This document shows positions 22,521 to 30,222 of a stretch of DNA of 64,000 nt, one piece after another (position 1 is the stretch's first letter; each line of letters opens with the position of its first letter). Under the pieces are notes generated by a model that was not told the DNA's origin, searched no databases, and saw only the letters and a list, made by a program, of their open reading frames with translations. The DNA lies in NCBI RefSeq assembly GCF_012516435.1, contig NZ_CP051216.1, positions 1,614,001 to 1,678,000 of the forward strand, read 5' to 3'. The position numbers and the translations under genes are program-made. The stretch is from Pseudodesulfovibrio sp. zrk46. Lineage in GTDB: Bacteria; Desulfobacterota; Desulfovibrionia; Desulfovibrionales; Desulfovibrionaceae.

Positions 22521-24935
22521 ATGCCCGATTTCAGGTCCATACTTCGTGACGACAAAGTCTACTTCTTTGATGGCGGCTACGGTTCGCTGTTGCAGAGCCG
22601 CGGTCTGCCCGCCGGTCTTTCGCCCGAGCTGTGGTGCATGAAAGAGCCGGACATCATCCGTGGTGTGCATCAGGAATACATTGAGGCTGGTGCCAACGTT
22701 CTGACCACCAACACCTTTGGCGGCACCCGTCCCAAGCTGGGCGGCGAGGTGGAAGTTTATGAACTGAACAAGTTCATGACCTCCATCGCCCGTGAAGTGG
22801 CTGGCGACAACGCTTTTGTCGCTGCTTCCGTCGGTCCCACCGGGCATTTTGTCGAGCCGCTGGGCGACCTGACTTTCCGCGAGCTGGTGGAACTGTTCAA
22901 GGAGCAGATCAAAGGCTGCGTGGACGGCGGTGCCGACCTGATCCTCGGTGAAACCCATTTTGATCTGGCCGAAGTCAAGGCCGTGGTGGTGGCAGCTCGT
23001 CAGGTGTGCGACCTGCCCGTGGCCATGTCCATGACCTTTGAAGGTGAGGCCTCCCTGACCGGAACTTCTCCGCTGACCTTTGTGGACACCATGCAGAACA
23101 TGGGTGTCGAGCTTATCGGTACCAACTGTTCGGCCGGCCCCGAGCAGATGCAGGACACCTTGCGCTCCTGGGCTTCCCGTCTGGACACCCCGACCTTTGC
23201 CGAAGCCAACGCCGGTCTGCCCGAGCTGGACGACGAGGGCAACACCTGCTTCCGTCTGCCGCCCGAGCCGTTTGCCGAGCAGGCATGCAAGTTCGTCGAT
23301 CTCGGCGCCAAGTTCCTCGGCGGTTGCTGCGGTACCACCCCTGATCACATTCGCGCCCTGCGCAACAAGGTAGGCGACACCCCGTGGCAGCGTCCCGAGA
23401 AGACTGACGACGCCCAGATGGTGCTGACCTCCCGTTCCATTTCCGTGCCCATTGGCTTCAACCATCCCGGTGCCATCATCGGTGAGCGCATCAACCCCAC
23501 CGGCAAGAAGCAGCTCATCAAAGAACTGCAGGAAGGCACGTTTACCGAGGCCATCCGCTTTGCCAACGAGCAGATTGAACTGGGCGCTCCCATTCTCGAC
23601 GTCAACGTCGGCGCCCCCATGGTGGACGAAGTCGCATTGCTGCCAGAACTGACCAAAACACTGGTCAGCCGTTTCACTACGCCGCTGTCCATTGACTCCA
23701 ATGATTCTGCTGCCGTAGAAGCAGGCCTTTGGGTCTACCCCGGTTCCCCGCTGGTCAACTCCATCTCCGGCGAGCCCGGCAAGATGGAAGCTCTCGGCCC
23801 CCTGTGCAAGATGTTCGGTGCGCCGTTCATCCTGCTGCCCATCGTCGGCAACAAGCTGCCCGTCACTGCCAAGGAGCGCCTTGACGTCATCGAAGGTCTG
23901 CTCAAGGAAGCCGAAGCTCTTGGCATTCCCAAGCGCCTGATCATGGTCGACGCACTGGCTCTGACCGTTTCTTCCAAGCCCGAGGCTGCCCGCCACGCAT
24001 TGGAAGTCATGCGTCACTGCCGTGACGAGTGGGGGCTGCCCACCACCATCGGCCTGTCCAACATTTCCTTTGGTCTGCCTGCCCGCGAGCTGTTGAACTC
24101 CACGTTCCTCTCCCTCGGCATGGCCTCCGGTCTCAGCTCCTTCATCGCCAACCCCAACTCGGCCCGTCTGCAGGAAGCACTTCACACCACCGAAGTGCTG
24201 CTCAACCGTGATCCGCAGGCCGAGCATTACATCGCCAAGTTCTCTGATTGGACCGGCGGTGGCGGGGTGCAGTCTGCTCCGGCAGCCGGTGCGCAGTCTG
24301 TGGATACCGGTGATCTGCCGCCTGTCCAGGCTGCGGTCATCAAGGGCGACAAGGACAACGTGGTCGCGCTGGTCGAGACTGAGCTTGAGGGTGGCAAGCC
24401 CGCCATGGCGATCGTCAACGACCTGTTGATTCCCGGCATCCTCGCCGTGGGCGACAAGTACGAGCGCAAGGAATACTTCCTGCCCCAGTTGCTCCAGTCT
24501 GCCGAGACCATGCAGACCGCTTTTGCCCGTCTCAAGCCGCTTCTCGAGGAAGAGGGCGACGAGGCCGAAAAGCCGGTCGTGATCATGGCCACGGTCGAAG
24601 GGGACATTCACGACATCGGCAAGAATATCGTCTGCCTGATGCTCAAGAACTACGGCTTCGAGGTCGTGGATCTGGGCAAGGACGTGAAAGCCGAGACCAT
24701 CGTGGATGCTGCTGTCGAGCACAAGGCTTCCATCATTGGCCTTTCCGCCCTCATGACCACCACCATGGTGCGCATGGAAGACACGGTTCAGCTCGTCAAG
24801 GAGCGCTCCATGGATACCAAGGTCATCATCGGCGGCGCAGTCGTCACCGAGAAATTCTGCAACGCCATCGGCGCTGACGGATGGTCCACCGACGCCATCG
24901 CCGCAGTGAAGCTGGCGCAGAGTCTGGTGCAATAA
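22521..24935 (+). CDS. metH: Methionine synthase, cobalamin-dependent (short form)
   Basis: 804 residues, against about 1,200 in E. coli MetH. The homocysteine-binding domain occupies about 1-300, with zinc ligands in GTNCSAGP and LGGCCGTTP. The pterin-binding (methyltetrahydrofolate) domain covers about 310-570 (GERINPTGKKQLI). The cobalamin-binding module occupies 590-804, with the DIHDIGKNIV signature carrying the His that ligates cobalt. The C-terminal S-adenosylmethionine reactivation domain is absent. It methylates homocysteine to methionine. The start at 22521 has AGGAG nearby; an upstream ATG at 22503 lacks one. A SahR-like operator lies upstream and an intrinsic terminator follows. 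Confidence 0.95.
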   Translation: MPDFRSILRDDKVYFFDGGYGSLLQSRGLPAGLSPELWCMKEPDIIRGVHQEYIEAGANVLTTNTFGGTRPKLGGEVEVYELNKFMTSIAREVAGDNAFVAASVGPTGHFVEPLGDLTFRELVELFKEQIKGCVDGGADLILGETHFDLAEVKAVVVAARQVCDLPVAMSMTFEGEASLTGTSPLTFVDTMQNMGVELIGTNCSAGPEQMQDTLRSWASRLDTPTFAEANAGLPELDDEGNTCFRLPPEPFAEQACKFVDLGAKFLGGCCGTTPDHIRALRNKVGDTPWQRPEKTDDAQMVLTSRSISVPIGFNHPGAIIGERINPTGKKQLIKELQEGTFTEAIRFANEQIELGAPILDVNVGAPMVDEVALLPELTKTLVSRFTTPLSIDSNDSAAVEAGLWVYPGSPLVNSISGEPGKMEALGPLCKMFGAPFILLPIVGNKLPVTAKERLDVIEGLLKEAEALGIPKRLIMVDALALTVSSKPEAARHALEVMRHCRDEWGLPTTIGLSNISFGLPARELLNSTFLSLGMASGLSSFIANPNSARLQEALHTTEVLLNRDPQAEHYIAKFSDWTGGGGVQSAPAAGAQSVDTGDLPPVQAAVIKGDKDNVVALVETELEGGKPAMAIVNDLLIPGILAVGDKYERKEYFLPQLLQSAETMQTAFARLKPLLEEEGDEAEKPVVIMATVEGDIHDIGKNIVCLMLKNYGFEVVDLGKDVKAETIVDAAVEHKASIIGLSALMTTTMVRMEDTVQLVKERSMDTKVIIGGAVVTEKFCNAIGADGWSTDAIAAVKLAQSLVQ

Positions 24936-24960
24936 CTTCCCGCGCTGAAAAACAACTGTA

Positions 24961-24990
24961 AAGGCCGCCCGAAAAGGGCGGTCTTTTTTT
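24961..24990 (+). terminator. Intrinsic terminator after metH
   Basis: The stem AAGGCCGCCC / GGGCGGTCTT (one G-T pair) with a short A-rich loop is followed by eight Ts. Confidence 0.9.
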
Positions 24991-25104
24991 TGTTGGGTGA
25001 GTTGTTTGTCGAGGAAGTCGGGGCTAGCAGACCTGTCTCAGGCATTCTTCTTTTATTTGCGCTGCATCTCTGGTAAACTACCGCCCACAACCACGAGGTG
25101 AAAT

Positions 25105-25614
25105 ATGAAAAATATCCGGCGATTTGCCGTTATACTTATGATTTGCATGCTCCTTATGGCGTGCGGCGACAATGGCGCCAACGGGGCTGGTACAGGCTCG
25201 GAAAGTGCCAGTGTTGCGGCTGAATATCCGCCCATGGGCGTGAAGGATCTGGATGCCTTTCTGGCTGCCAACAAGGGCACGCCGGTAATGCTTATGTTCT
25301 GGACAACCTGGTGTCCTTCATGCAAGGAGGCTGTTCCCGAGCTTGAGAAATTGAGTCAGGCCTATAATGACAAGGTAAAGATCCTTGCTGTCTCGTTGGA
25401 TGAAAGCAAGGACGCGCTGGACGCGTTTTTTGCCAAGAAGAAGCTTGATCTGCCGGTATATCATGGCGATCAGGCCATCGCACAGAAGTTTGGGGTGGAG
25501 GCCATCCCGACGCTGTTGATGTTTGATAAGAACGGTAAGCAGGTTTTTGGTCAGCCGGGCGTTTTCCCGTATGAAATGCTCAAGATCATGGCCGATAAAT
25601 TGATGGCTCAATAA
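25105..25614 (+). CDS. TlpA-like thioredoxin-fold lipoprotein
   Basis: A 169-residue protein. A lipoprotein signal (MLLMAC, Cys at residue 20) is followed by a Gly/Ser linker and a thioredoxin fold with the active site TTWCPSCKEAVPEL (CxxC at about 70-73) and the cis-proline segment GVEAIPTLLMF. It belongs to the TlpA/ResA group of membrane-anchored thiol reductases, which act outside the cytoplasmic membrane, often in cytochrome c maturation. GAGGTGAA precedes the ATG. The next gene begins immediately after its stop codon (TAAATG), so the two are coupled. Confidence 0.88.
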   Translation: MKNIRRFAVILMICMLLMACGDNGANGAGTGSESASVAAEYPPMGVKDLDAFLAANKGTPVMLMFWTTWCPSCKEAVPELEKLSQAYNDKVKILAVSLDESKDALDAFFAKKKLDLPVYHGDQAIAQKFGVEAIPTLLMFDKNGKQVFGQPGVFPYEMLKIMADKLMAQ

Positions 25615-26076
25615 ATGGATATTCGAAAAGCTCGCATGGATGATGTGAAGGCTATCCACGGCCTTCTGATGCATAATACTGCGGAAGAAGGTCTGGTGCT
25701 CCCTCGGTCATTGAGCCAGTTGTATTCCCATCTTCGCGATTTCTTCGTGGCTCTGGATGCGGATGGCAAGGTGGTCGGGTGCTGTGCTCTGAACATCATC
25801 TGGGACAATCTGGCCGAAGTCCGGTCGCTGCGGGTTGATCCCGTTCAGCGCGGCAGGAAGCTGGGCCGAAAGCTGGTGGAGGCGTGTTTGAGCGAAGCCG
25901 TGACGCTGGGTATATATAAAGTGTATACACTGACGGAAGAGACCGGCTTCTTTGCGCACCTGGGTTTCGAGGAAGAGAGCATGGACAACCTGAACCAGAA
26001 AGTGTTCACGGATTGCCTGAACTGCCCGAGATTTCCTGATCACTGCAACGAAGTAGCCATGATAATGGCTCTATAA
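25615..26076 (+). CDS. GNAT N-acetyltransferase, short ArgA-type
   Basis: A 153-residue GNAT protein with the acetyl-CoA loop VDPVQRGRKLGRKLVEACL at about 78-96 and a C-terminal portion (VYTLTEETGFFAHLGFEEES) that closely resembles the acetyltransferase domain of N-acetylglutamate synthase. It could therefore make N-acetylglutamate for arginine synthesis as a single-domain enzyme, as in other bacteria that lack full-length ArgA. The amino-acid kinase half is absent. Its start codon abuts the stop of the thioredoxin-like gene. The substrate is inferred. Confidence 0.75.
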   Translation: MDIRKARMDDVKAIHGLLMHNTAEEGLVLPRSLSQLYSHLRDFFVALDADGKVVGCCALNIIWDNLAEVRSLRVDPVQRGRKLGRKLVEACLSEAVTLGIYKVYTLTEETGFFAHLGFEEESMDNLNQKVFTDCLNCPRFPDHCNEVAMIMAL

Positions 26077-26098
26077 CCTTTTAATAACGAAGAATATT

Positions 26099-26629
26099 AT
26101 GGCACATAAACTCACCCCGTTCATTACTGCCGAGCAGATCGCCGAGCGCAACATCACGCTGGGCAAGGAGATCACGGAAAGTTACAAGGACAGCGAAGAA
26201 CCGCTGGTGTGCATCTGCGTGCTCAAGGGCGCTTTCCTGTTCTTTTCTGATATCATCCGCTGCATCGACCGTCCCATCGAGGTCGATTTCGTGCGTCTGG
26301 CCAGTTATGGTACAGCCACTTCCCGCGGCGAGGACATCGTGTTCTCCAAGGATCTGGAGATTTCCATCGAGGGTAAGGACGTGTTGGTCATCGAAGATAT
26401 CGTTGACACCGGCCACTCCATGGACTTTCTGCTGCACGTTTTGCGCGGAAGGAACCCGAAGAGTTTGAAAATATGCTCTCTTATTGATAAGCACGAGCGT
26501 AGGGAAAAGAAAGTTAGCGTCGATTTTGCCGGTTTCGAGCTGAGCGACGGCTTCATCGTAGGTTACGGCCTCGACTATGCCGAGCGTTACAGGGAACTGG
26601 ACGGAATTTACGAATTGTCCACTGAATAA
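26099..26629 (+). CDS. hpt: Hypoxanthine phosphoribosyltransferase
   Basis: A 176-residue purine phosphoribosyltransferase. It shows the PRPP-binding loop VLVIEDIVDTGHSM (about 97-110), the flexible-loop LASYGTATSRG, and ICSLIDKHERR and VGYGLDYAERYR at the C-terminus. It salvages hypoxanthine (and usually guanine) to the nucleotide. The ribosome site is weak. The gene lies 22 nt after the acetyltransferase gene and 20 nt before the zinc-ribbon protein gene, so it is probably within one transcript. Confidence 0.94.
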   Translation: MAHKLTPFITAEQIAERNITLGKEITESYKDSEEPLVCICVLKGAFLFFSDIIRCIDRPIEVDFVRLASYGTATSRGEDIVFSKDLEISIEGKDVLVIEDIVDTGHSMDFLLHVLRGRNPKSLKICSLIDKHERREKKVSVDFAGFELSDGFIVGYGLDYAERYRELDGIYELSTE

Positions 26630-26649
26630 GGATAGCTGGAGAACGCCAT

Positions 26650-27924
26650 ATGATCGTCACCTGCCCGAATTGCCAGACCCGCTACAACCTCCCCGATGAC
26701 AAGGTTCCTGCGGGTGGCGCCAAGGTTAAGTGCTCCAAATGCGCTCACGTTTTTAAGGCCGACCCGCCGCCGTCGACTCCGGAAGAAGAGGTGGAGAACC
26801 TCCTCGAGGAAGAAACTCCGGCACCTGAGGAGAGCGCGGACGACGCGTTTGACGAGGCCTTTGACGAGGTCGCTGCCGGTGGAGCCGACGAGCCCGCCGA
26901 TGAACCTGCCGAAGAGCCGGTTCCCGAAGATGAGTCCGACTTCCCGGATCTGGGCGATGACGCTGGCGAGGATGCGAGCGACGATATGCCCGGCATGGAT
27001 GATTTGTTTGACGATGCCGAAGACACGGCGGAAGTCGACGATACTCCGTCTCCGGCTGAAGAGGTGGCTGAAGCCACTGCGGATGACGTGGAGTCCCTGT
27101 TCGGTGATGATGAGAGCGACCTGTTCGCCGATGACGGCGAAGAAGAAGAGTCTGACGACGACGTGGGCGATCTGTTTGCCGATGACGGCGGTGACGATGA
27201 CGATACCAGCGACCTCTTTGCCGACGGCGATGACGACGAGGAAGAGGACGACGAGGAATACGAAGACGACGACGATGACACCGCCGCCGGTTTTGCCCTC
27301 GATGACGACGAAGATGAAGATAAGCCCCGTAAGAAGGGCGGTAAGGCACTGATCTTCCTGATTATCGTTATCGTGCTAGCTATATGTGTGGGGGGAGGTA
27401 TCTACTTCACTGTCTGGAAGTTGGTTGGCCTTGATTTGGGTACCTACTTCCAGAACGTCCCCTACATTAGTCAGGTGTTCAAGGAAGAGACCGGCGGCAG
27501 CGATGAGGCCGCTCCGGGTGAATCCCCGGCCGAACGCGTTCGAAAGATAGAGCTTAAGAACGTCAAGCAGTACTATGTGGGCAACGAGAAGACCGGTAAC
27601 CTGTTTGTGGTCGAAGGCAAAGCCGTGAATAAGTTCTCCACGCCTAAAGAGCAAATAAAGGTCGAGGTCTCCCTCTTTGACGGCAATGGGCAGAAATTGA
27701 CTTCCAAGGCTTTCCTGTGCGGCAACGTGCTCTCGCAGTTCCAACTGCAGGTGCAGACCCAGAAAGAGATCGAGGACGGCCTGTCCAGCGAGGTGGGCAT
27801 TCTCTCCAACAACACCTTTATCAGGCCGGGCGCATCCACGCCATTCATGGCCGTCTTCTTCGAGCCTCCGGCTGGTGTGAAGGAGTTTCTGGTCAAGGTG
27901 GTGGACGTCGGAGATCCTGAGTAG
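26650..27924 (+). CDS. Zinc-ribbon, acidic-repeat, single-pass membrane protein (DUF3426-like)
   Basis: 424 residues. Residues 1-36 form an MJ0042-type zinc ribbon (CPNCQTRYNLPDDKVPAGG and then VKCSKCAHVF). Residues 40-225 are very acidic with repeats of a DLFADD core. A membrane helix follows (LIFLIIVIVLAICVGGGIYF, about 235-255), and the C-terminal 150 residues resemble the DUF3426 extracytoplasmic domain (KIELKNVKQYYVGNEKTGNLFVV). Proteins of this layout are common in deltaproteobacteria and uncharacterised. The protein would place zinc ribbon and acidic stretch in the cytoplasm. GGAG lies 8 nt before the ATG. Confidence 0.82.
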   Translation: MIVTCPNCQTRYNLPDDKVPAGGAKVKCSKCAHVFKADPPPSTPEEEVENLLEEETPAPEESADDAFDEAFDEVAAGGADEPADEPAEEPVPEDESDFPDLGDDAGEDASDDMPGMDDLFDDAEDTAEVDDTPSPAEEVAEATADDVESLFGDDESDLFADDGEEEESDDDVGDLFADDGGDDDDTSDLFADGDDDEEEDDEEYEDDDDDTAAGFALDDDEDEDKPRKKGGKALIFLIIVIVLAICVGGGIYFTVWKLVGLDLGTYFQNVPYISQVFKEETGGSDEAAPGESPAERVRKIELKNVKQYYVGNEKTGNLFVVEGKAVNKFSTPKEQIKVEVSLFDGNGQKLTSKAFLCGNVLSQFQLQVQTQKEIEDGLSSEVGILSNNTFIRPGASTPFMAVFFEPPAGVKEFLVKVVDVGDPE

Positions 27925-27946
27925 GGTGTTCCCAAAGTGATATTCG

Positions 27947-27982
27947 CGCCCCTGCACGAATGCTGTGCAGGGGCGTTTTTTT
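27947..27982 (+). terminator. Intrinsic terminator after the zinc-ribbon protein gene
   Basis: The stem CGCCCCTGCAC / GTGCAGGGGCG (11 bp, perfect) with a 7-nt loop is followed by a run of seven Ts. Confidence 0.92.
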
Positions 27983-28286
27983 GTAGTATGTGGTTATGGT
28001 CGACAGGCGCTTTGCAAGCTGCATGGTGTACGGATTCCCGCCTGAATACGGTGTGGAACCGAGCATTGCCGACTGTGTGAAAAGTCTAGTTGTGAAGGGG
28101 AGTAAAGGGCTGAATTTTCGTCATGAAAAACTTTGGGAAAAAAAGCGCAAAATTCTCAAAAACGGATTGACGGCAAAAGGCTCACTGTGCTACTTCTCCA
28201 CAACTTGTGAAGGATTGCACGAATAGGTCGTGGCCACCTTCAGCCCTCTCACCGGGCGGGTGGTAAGCCTTGCAAGGGATGTGAAC
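27983..28286. other. Leader region of the atpZIBE cluster
   Basis: About 300 nt with no credible gene; the short open frame across 27990-28226 has no ribosome site and no recognisable protein features. It carries the Rex-like site at 28205 and presumably the promoter of the atp genes. Confidence 0.5.
28205..28222. promoter_or_regulatory. Rex-like operator before atpZ
   Basis: TTGTGAAGGATTGCACGA has a perfect left arm and 5 of 7 matches in the right arm to TTGTGAA-N4-TTCACAA. It lies 64 nt upstream of the chosen atpZ start, a place suited to repression of the atp genes by Rex, encoded downstream in the same block. Confidence 0.45.
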
Positions 28287-28589
28287 ATGTTCTTTTCAAA
28301 AGACGGTAGATTAAAAAACATCGTGCAGGTCGGGGGCACCGCCAGCACGATGGGACTTCACATAGTGTCGTCCATCATCGTCGGACTGGTCTTCGGATAC
28401 TATCTGGATGACTACTTCGGGACCAAACCGTGGCTGATCATGATCTTCTTTCTCTTAGGAGTCGTGGCGGGATTTAAAATGGTCTGGGAGGATTTCCGGA
28501 AGTTGCAGCGAAGACTGCAGGAACAGCAACATGGTTCTTTGAAACAGGAAGGTGATAAGAGTGCTGGAGACGATCAATCGGAAGCTTGA
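28287..28589 (+). CDS. atpZ: AtpZ-like F-ATPase accessory membrane protein
   Basis: A 100-residue protein with two membrane helices (about 17-37 and 46-62), with GLVFGYYLDDYFGTKPWLIMI between them, matching the AtpZ / AtpI-related family at the head of F-ATPase operons. It probably assists ring assembly or divalent-ion handling. The start at 28287 was chosen for CAAGGG 7 nt upstream; GTG codons further upstream keep the frame open to 28230. It overlaps the following gene. Confidence 0.8.
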   Translation: MFFSKDGRLKNIVQVGGTASTMGLHIVSSIIVGLVFGYYLDDYFGTKPWLIMIFFLLGVVAGFKMVWEDFRKLQRRLQEQQHGSLKQEGDKSAGDDQSEA

Positions 28590-28980
28590 GCGCTGGCTCA
28601 TAGGGCGTGGGTTCAGGCACCCCGATACGCGTATCGTCGTCCGCAATCAGATCTATGTGTCGCTGGGGACCTCTCTAGTGATCGTGCTGGTTACATTGTT
28701 ATCCCGATGGTCTTTCGCTTTTACGGCCGGGGCATTGCTTGCCCTGTTTAACTTCTGGACGCTAGCCCGCATACTCCGGAATGTTGCAGACGGCCAAAAG
28801 AAGAGCCCATTTGTCCTGTTTTTAATATTCATGGTGAAGATGACTCTGAGCGGGCTGGCCCTTTATTGGCTGATCGGAGTCGAACGCGTTCCCCACTGGG
28901 GGTTGATATCAGGCATCGGCACTGTGCCGATTAACCTAACGGTGACGGGCCTGATGCAGGCGGGGAACAACAAGGCCTAA
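28561..28980 (+). CDS. atpI: ATP synthase subunit I (AtpI-like)
   Basis: A 139-residue membrane protein with four hydrophobic helices and the AtpI-type segments FTAGALLALFNFW and LFLIFMVKMTLSGLALYW. It acts in assembly of the c-ring. I prefer the GTG start at 28561, which has AGGAAGG 8 nt upstream; the GTG at 28552 would overlap that ribosome site. It overlaps the end of atpZ by 29 nt and is followed by atpB after 19 nt. Confidence 0.8.
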   Translation: MLETINRKLERWLIGRGFRHPDTRIVVRNQIYVSLGTSLVIVLVTLLSRWSFAFTAGALLALFNFWTLARILRNVADGQKKSPFVLFLIFMVKMTLSGLALYWLIGVERVPHWGLISGIGTVPINLTVTGLMQAGNNKA

Positions 28981-28999
28981 TTCTTAAGGAGGCTTGGAT

Positions 29000-29722
29000 A
29001 TGGCTTTTGCTGGCGGACTTCCGCATCCACTTCTGTACGCTGATATGCTGAAATCCATTGGGCACTGGGGTGCTTCGATGGAACACGCTCTCGGCGTCGA
29101 GTCCATCAACCACGTTCTCTACATGTGGTTGGCAATGGGCATTCTGTTTACTGTCGGCCTGATCGTTCGCAGTCGTCTGCAGCTCGTTCCCGGTGGTATG
29201 CAGAACCTGTTTGAAACCATCATCGGCGGTCTGGAAGACTTCACCGTCTCCAACCTCGGCCAGGAAGGTCGTCGTTTCATGCCGCTGCTCTGCACGATTT
29301 TCCTGTTCATCCTCACGATGAACTACATTGGTCTGGTCCCGGGCTGTGACGCCCCGACCGCCAACATCAACACGCCTGTCGCAATGGCTGTGATCGTGTT
29401 CCTGTACTACAACTTTGTTGGCATCCAGAAATGGGGAGCCGGCTACATCAAGCACTTCATGGGTCCGGTTCCGGCCCTTGCACCGCTGATGCTCGTGCTC
29501 GAGATCGTATCTCACTGTGCACGTCCGCTTAGCCTGACTCTTCGTCTCTTTGGTAACATCCGCGGTGAGGAAATCGTCCTTATCCTGATGTTCATGCTGG
29601 CACCGGTACTTGGCTCTCTGCCGATGTACTTCCTGTTCATCCTTGCTAAGACCATCCAGGCATTCATTTTCTTCATGCTCACGATGCTCTACCTGCAGGG
29701 TTCCATCGAGCACGCTCACTAA
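29000..29722 (+). CDS. atpB: ATP synthase Fo subunit a
   Basis: A 240-residue subunit a with five or six membrane helices. The essential arginine sits in CARPLSLTLRLFGNIRGEE. Subunit a forms the two half-channels through which ions reach the c-ring. The AAGGAGG ribosome site lies 9 nt before the ATG at 29000. It precedes atpE by 76 nt. Confidence 0.96.
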   Translation: MAFAGGLPHPLLYADMLKSIGHWGASMEHALGVESINHVLYMWLAMGILFTVGLIVRSRLQLVPGGMQNLFETIIGGLEDFTVSNLGQEGRRFMPLLCTIFLFILTMNYIGLVPGCDAPTANINTPVAMAVIVFLYYNFVGIQKWGAGYIKHFMGPVPALAPLMLVLEIVSHCARPLSLTLRLFGNIRGEEIVLILMFMLAPVLGSLPMYFLFILAKTIQAFIFFMLTMLYLQGSIEHAH

Positions 29723-29798
29723 GAACGCGCACGATTCCAATTTTGGGGAAATGGTCCTTGGACCAAAACAATAATTGATCTTTTTGGAGGATTTACAA

Positions 29799-30104
29799 AT
29801 GAAAATCGCTAAGATTCTGTTCACCACCCTGGCTATGGTTCTCGTTGCTTCCACCGCTTTCGCTGCTGGCGACGCTGGTGTCATGTCCGCTAAAGCTTAC
29901 GCCACTGCCATCGGCATGGGCATCGCTGCTGGTCTCTGCGGCATCGGTCAGGGTATGGGCGTCAAGGGCGCTACCGAAGGTATCGCTCGTAACCCCGAAG
30001 CTGGTGGCCAGATCTCCACTTCCCTGATTCTCGGCCTGGCATTCATCGAGTCCCTCGCAATTTACGCCCTGGTTGTTAACCTGATCCTGCTCTTCGTCGT
30101 CTAG
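29799..30104 (+). CDS. atpE: ATP synthase Fo subunit c
   Basis: 101 residues with an N-terminal signal-like helix (1-22, ending TAFAAG), then the two-helix hairpin with polar loop ARNPEAGG. The ion-binding carboxylate is Glu84. Gln51 in helix 1 and Ser85 and Tyr89 in helix 2 fall at the positions that bind Na+ in Ilyobacter-type c-rings (Gln32, Glu65, Ser66, Tyr70), so Na+ coupling is possible. The start at 29799 has GGAGG 9 nt upstream. A UUCG-looped terminator follows. Confidence 0.95.
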   Translation: MKIAKILFTTLAMVLVASTAFAAGDAGVMSAKAYATAIGMGIAAGLCGIGQGMGVKGATEGIARNPEAGGQISTSLILGLAFIESLAIYALVVNLILLFVV

Positions 30105-30129
30105 TTCTAGACCACAAAGATGTTTATAG

Positions 30130-30152
30130 AGGGAGGCTTCGGCCTCCCTTTT
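30130..30152 (+). terminator. Intrinsic terminator after atpE
   Basis: The stem AGGGAGGC / GCCTCCCT closed by a TTCG tetraloop is followed by TTTTC. It ends the atpZIBE transcript before rex. Confidence 0.88.
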
Positions 30153-30164
30153 CAGGCTCTTTAC

Positions 30165-30182
30165 TTGTTACAAATTTCACAT
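30165..30182. promoter_or_regulatory. Rex-like operator before rex (autoregulation)
   Basis: TTGTTACAAATTTCACAT matches the Rex consensus TTGTGAA-N4-TTCACAA at 11 of 14 arm positions and lies 40 nt upstream of the rex start, just after the atpE terminator. Confidence 0.55.
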
Positions 30183-30222
30183 GTTTGACTCTTTTGCAGA
30201 CGTCATATAGAGACGCTCCGAC

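Noticed and set aside
22485-24932. Very long open frame on the minus strand across metH, and similar long antisense frames across dsrK, transketolase, topA and atpD
   Set aside because: They mirror highly expressed, high-GC genes whose codon bias keeps the opposite frame open. They lack ribosome sites and family features, and each lies opposite an unmistakable gene.
26745-27281. Serine-rich minus-strand frame opposite the acidic region at 26.8-27.3 kb
   Set aside because: The poly-Ser reading is simply the reverse complement of the Asp/Glu codons of the real gene.
27990-28226. 78-codon frame upstream of atpZ
   Set aside because: No ribosome site, unusual composition and no recognisable motif; it overlaps the Rex-like site and leader of the atp cluster.
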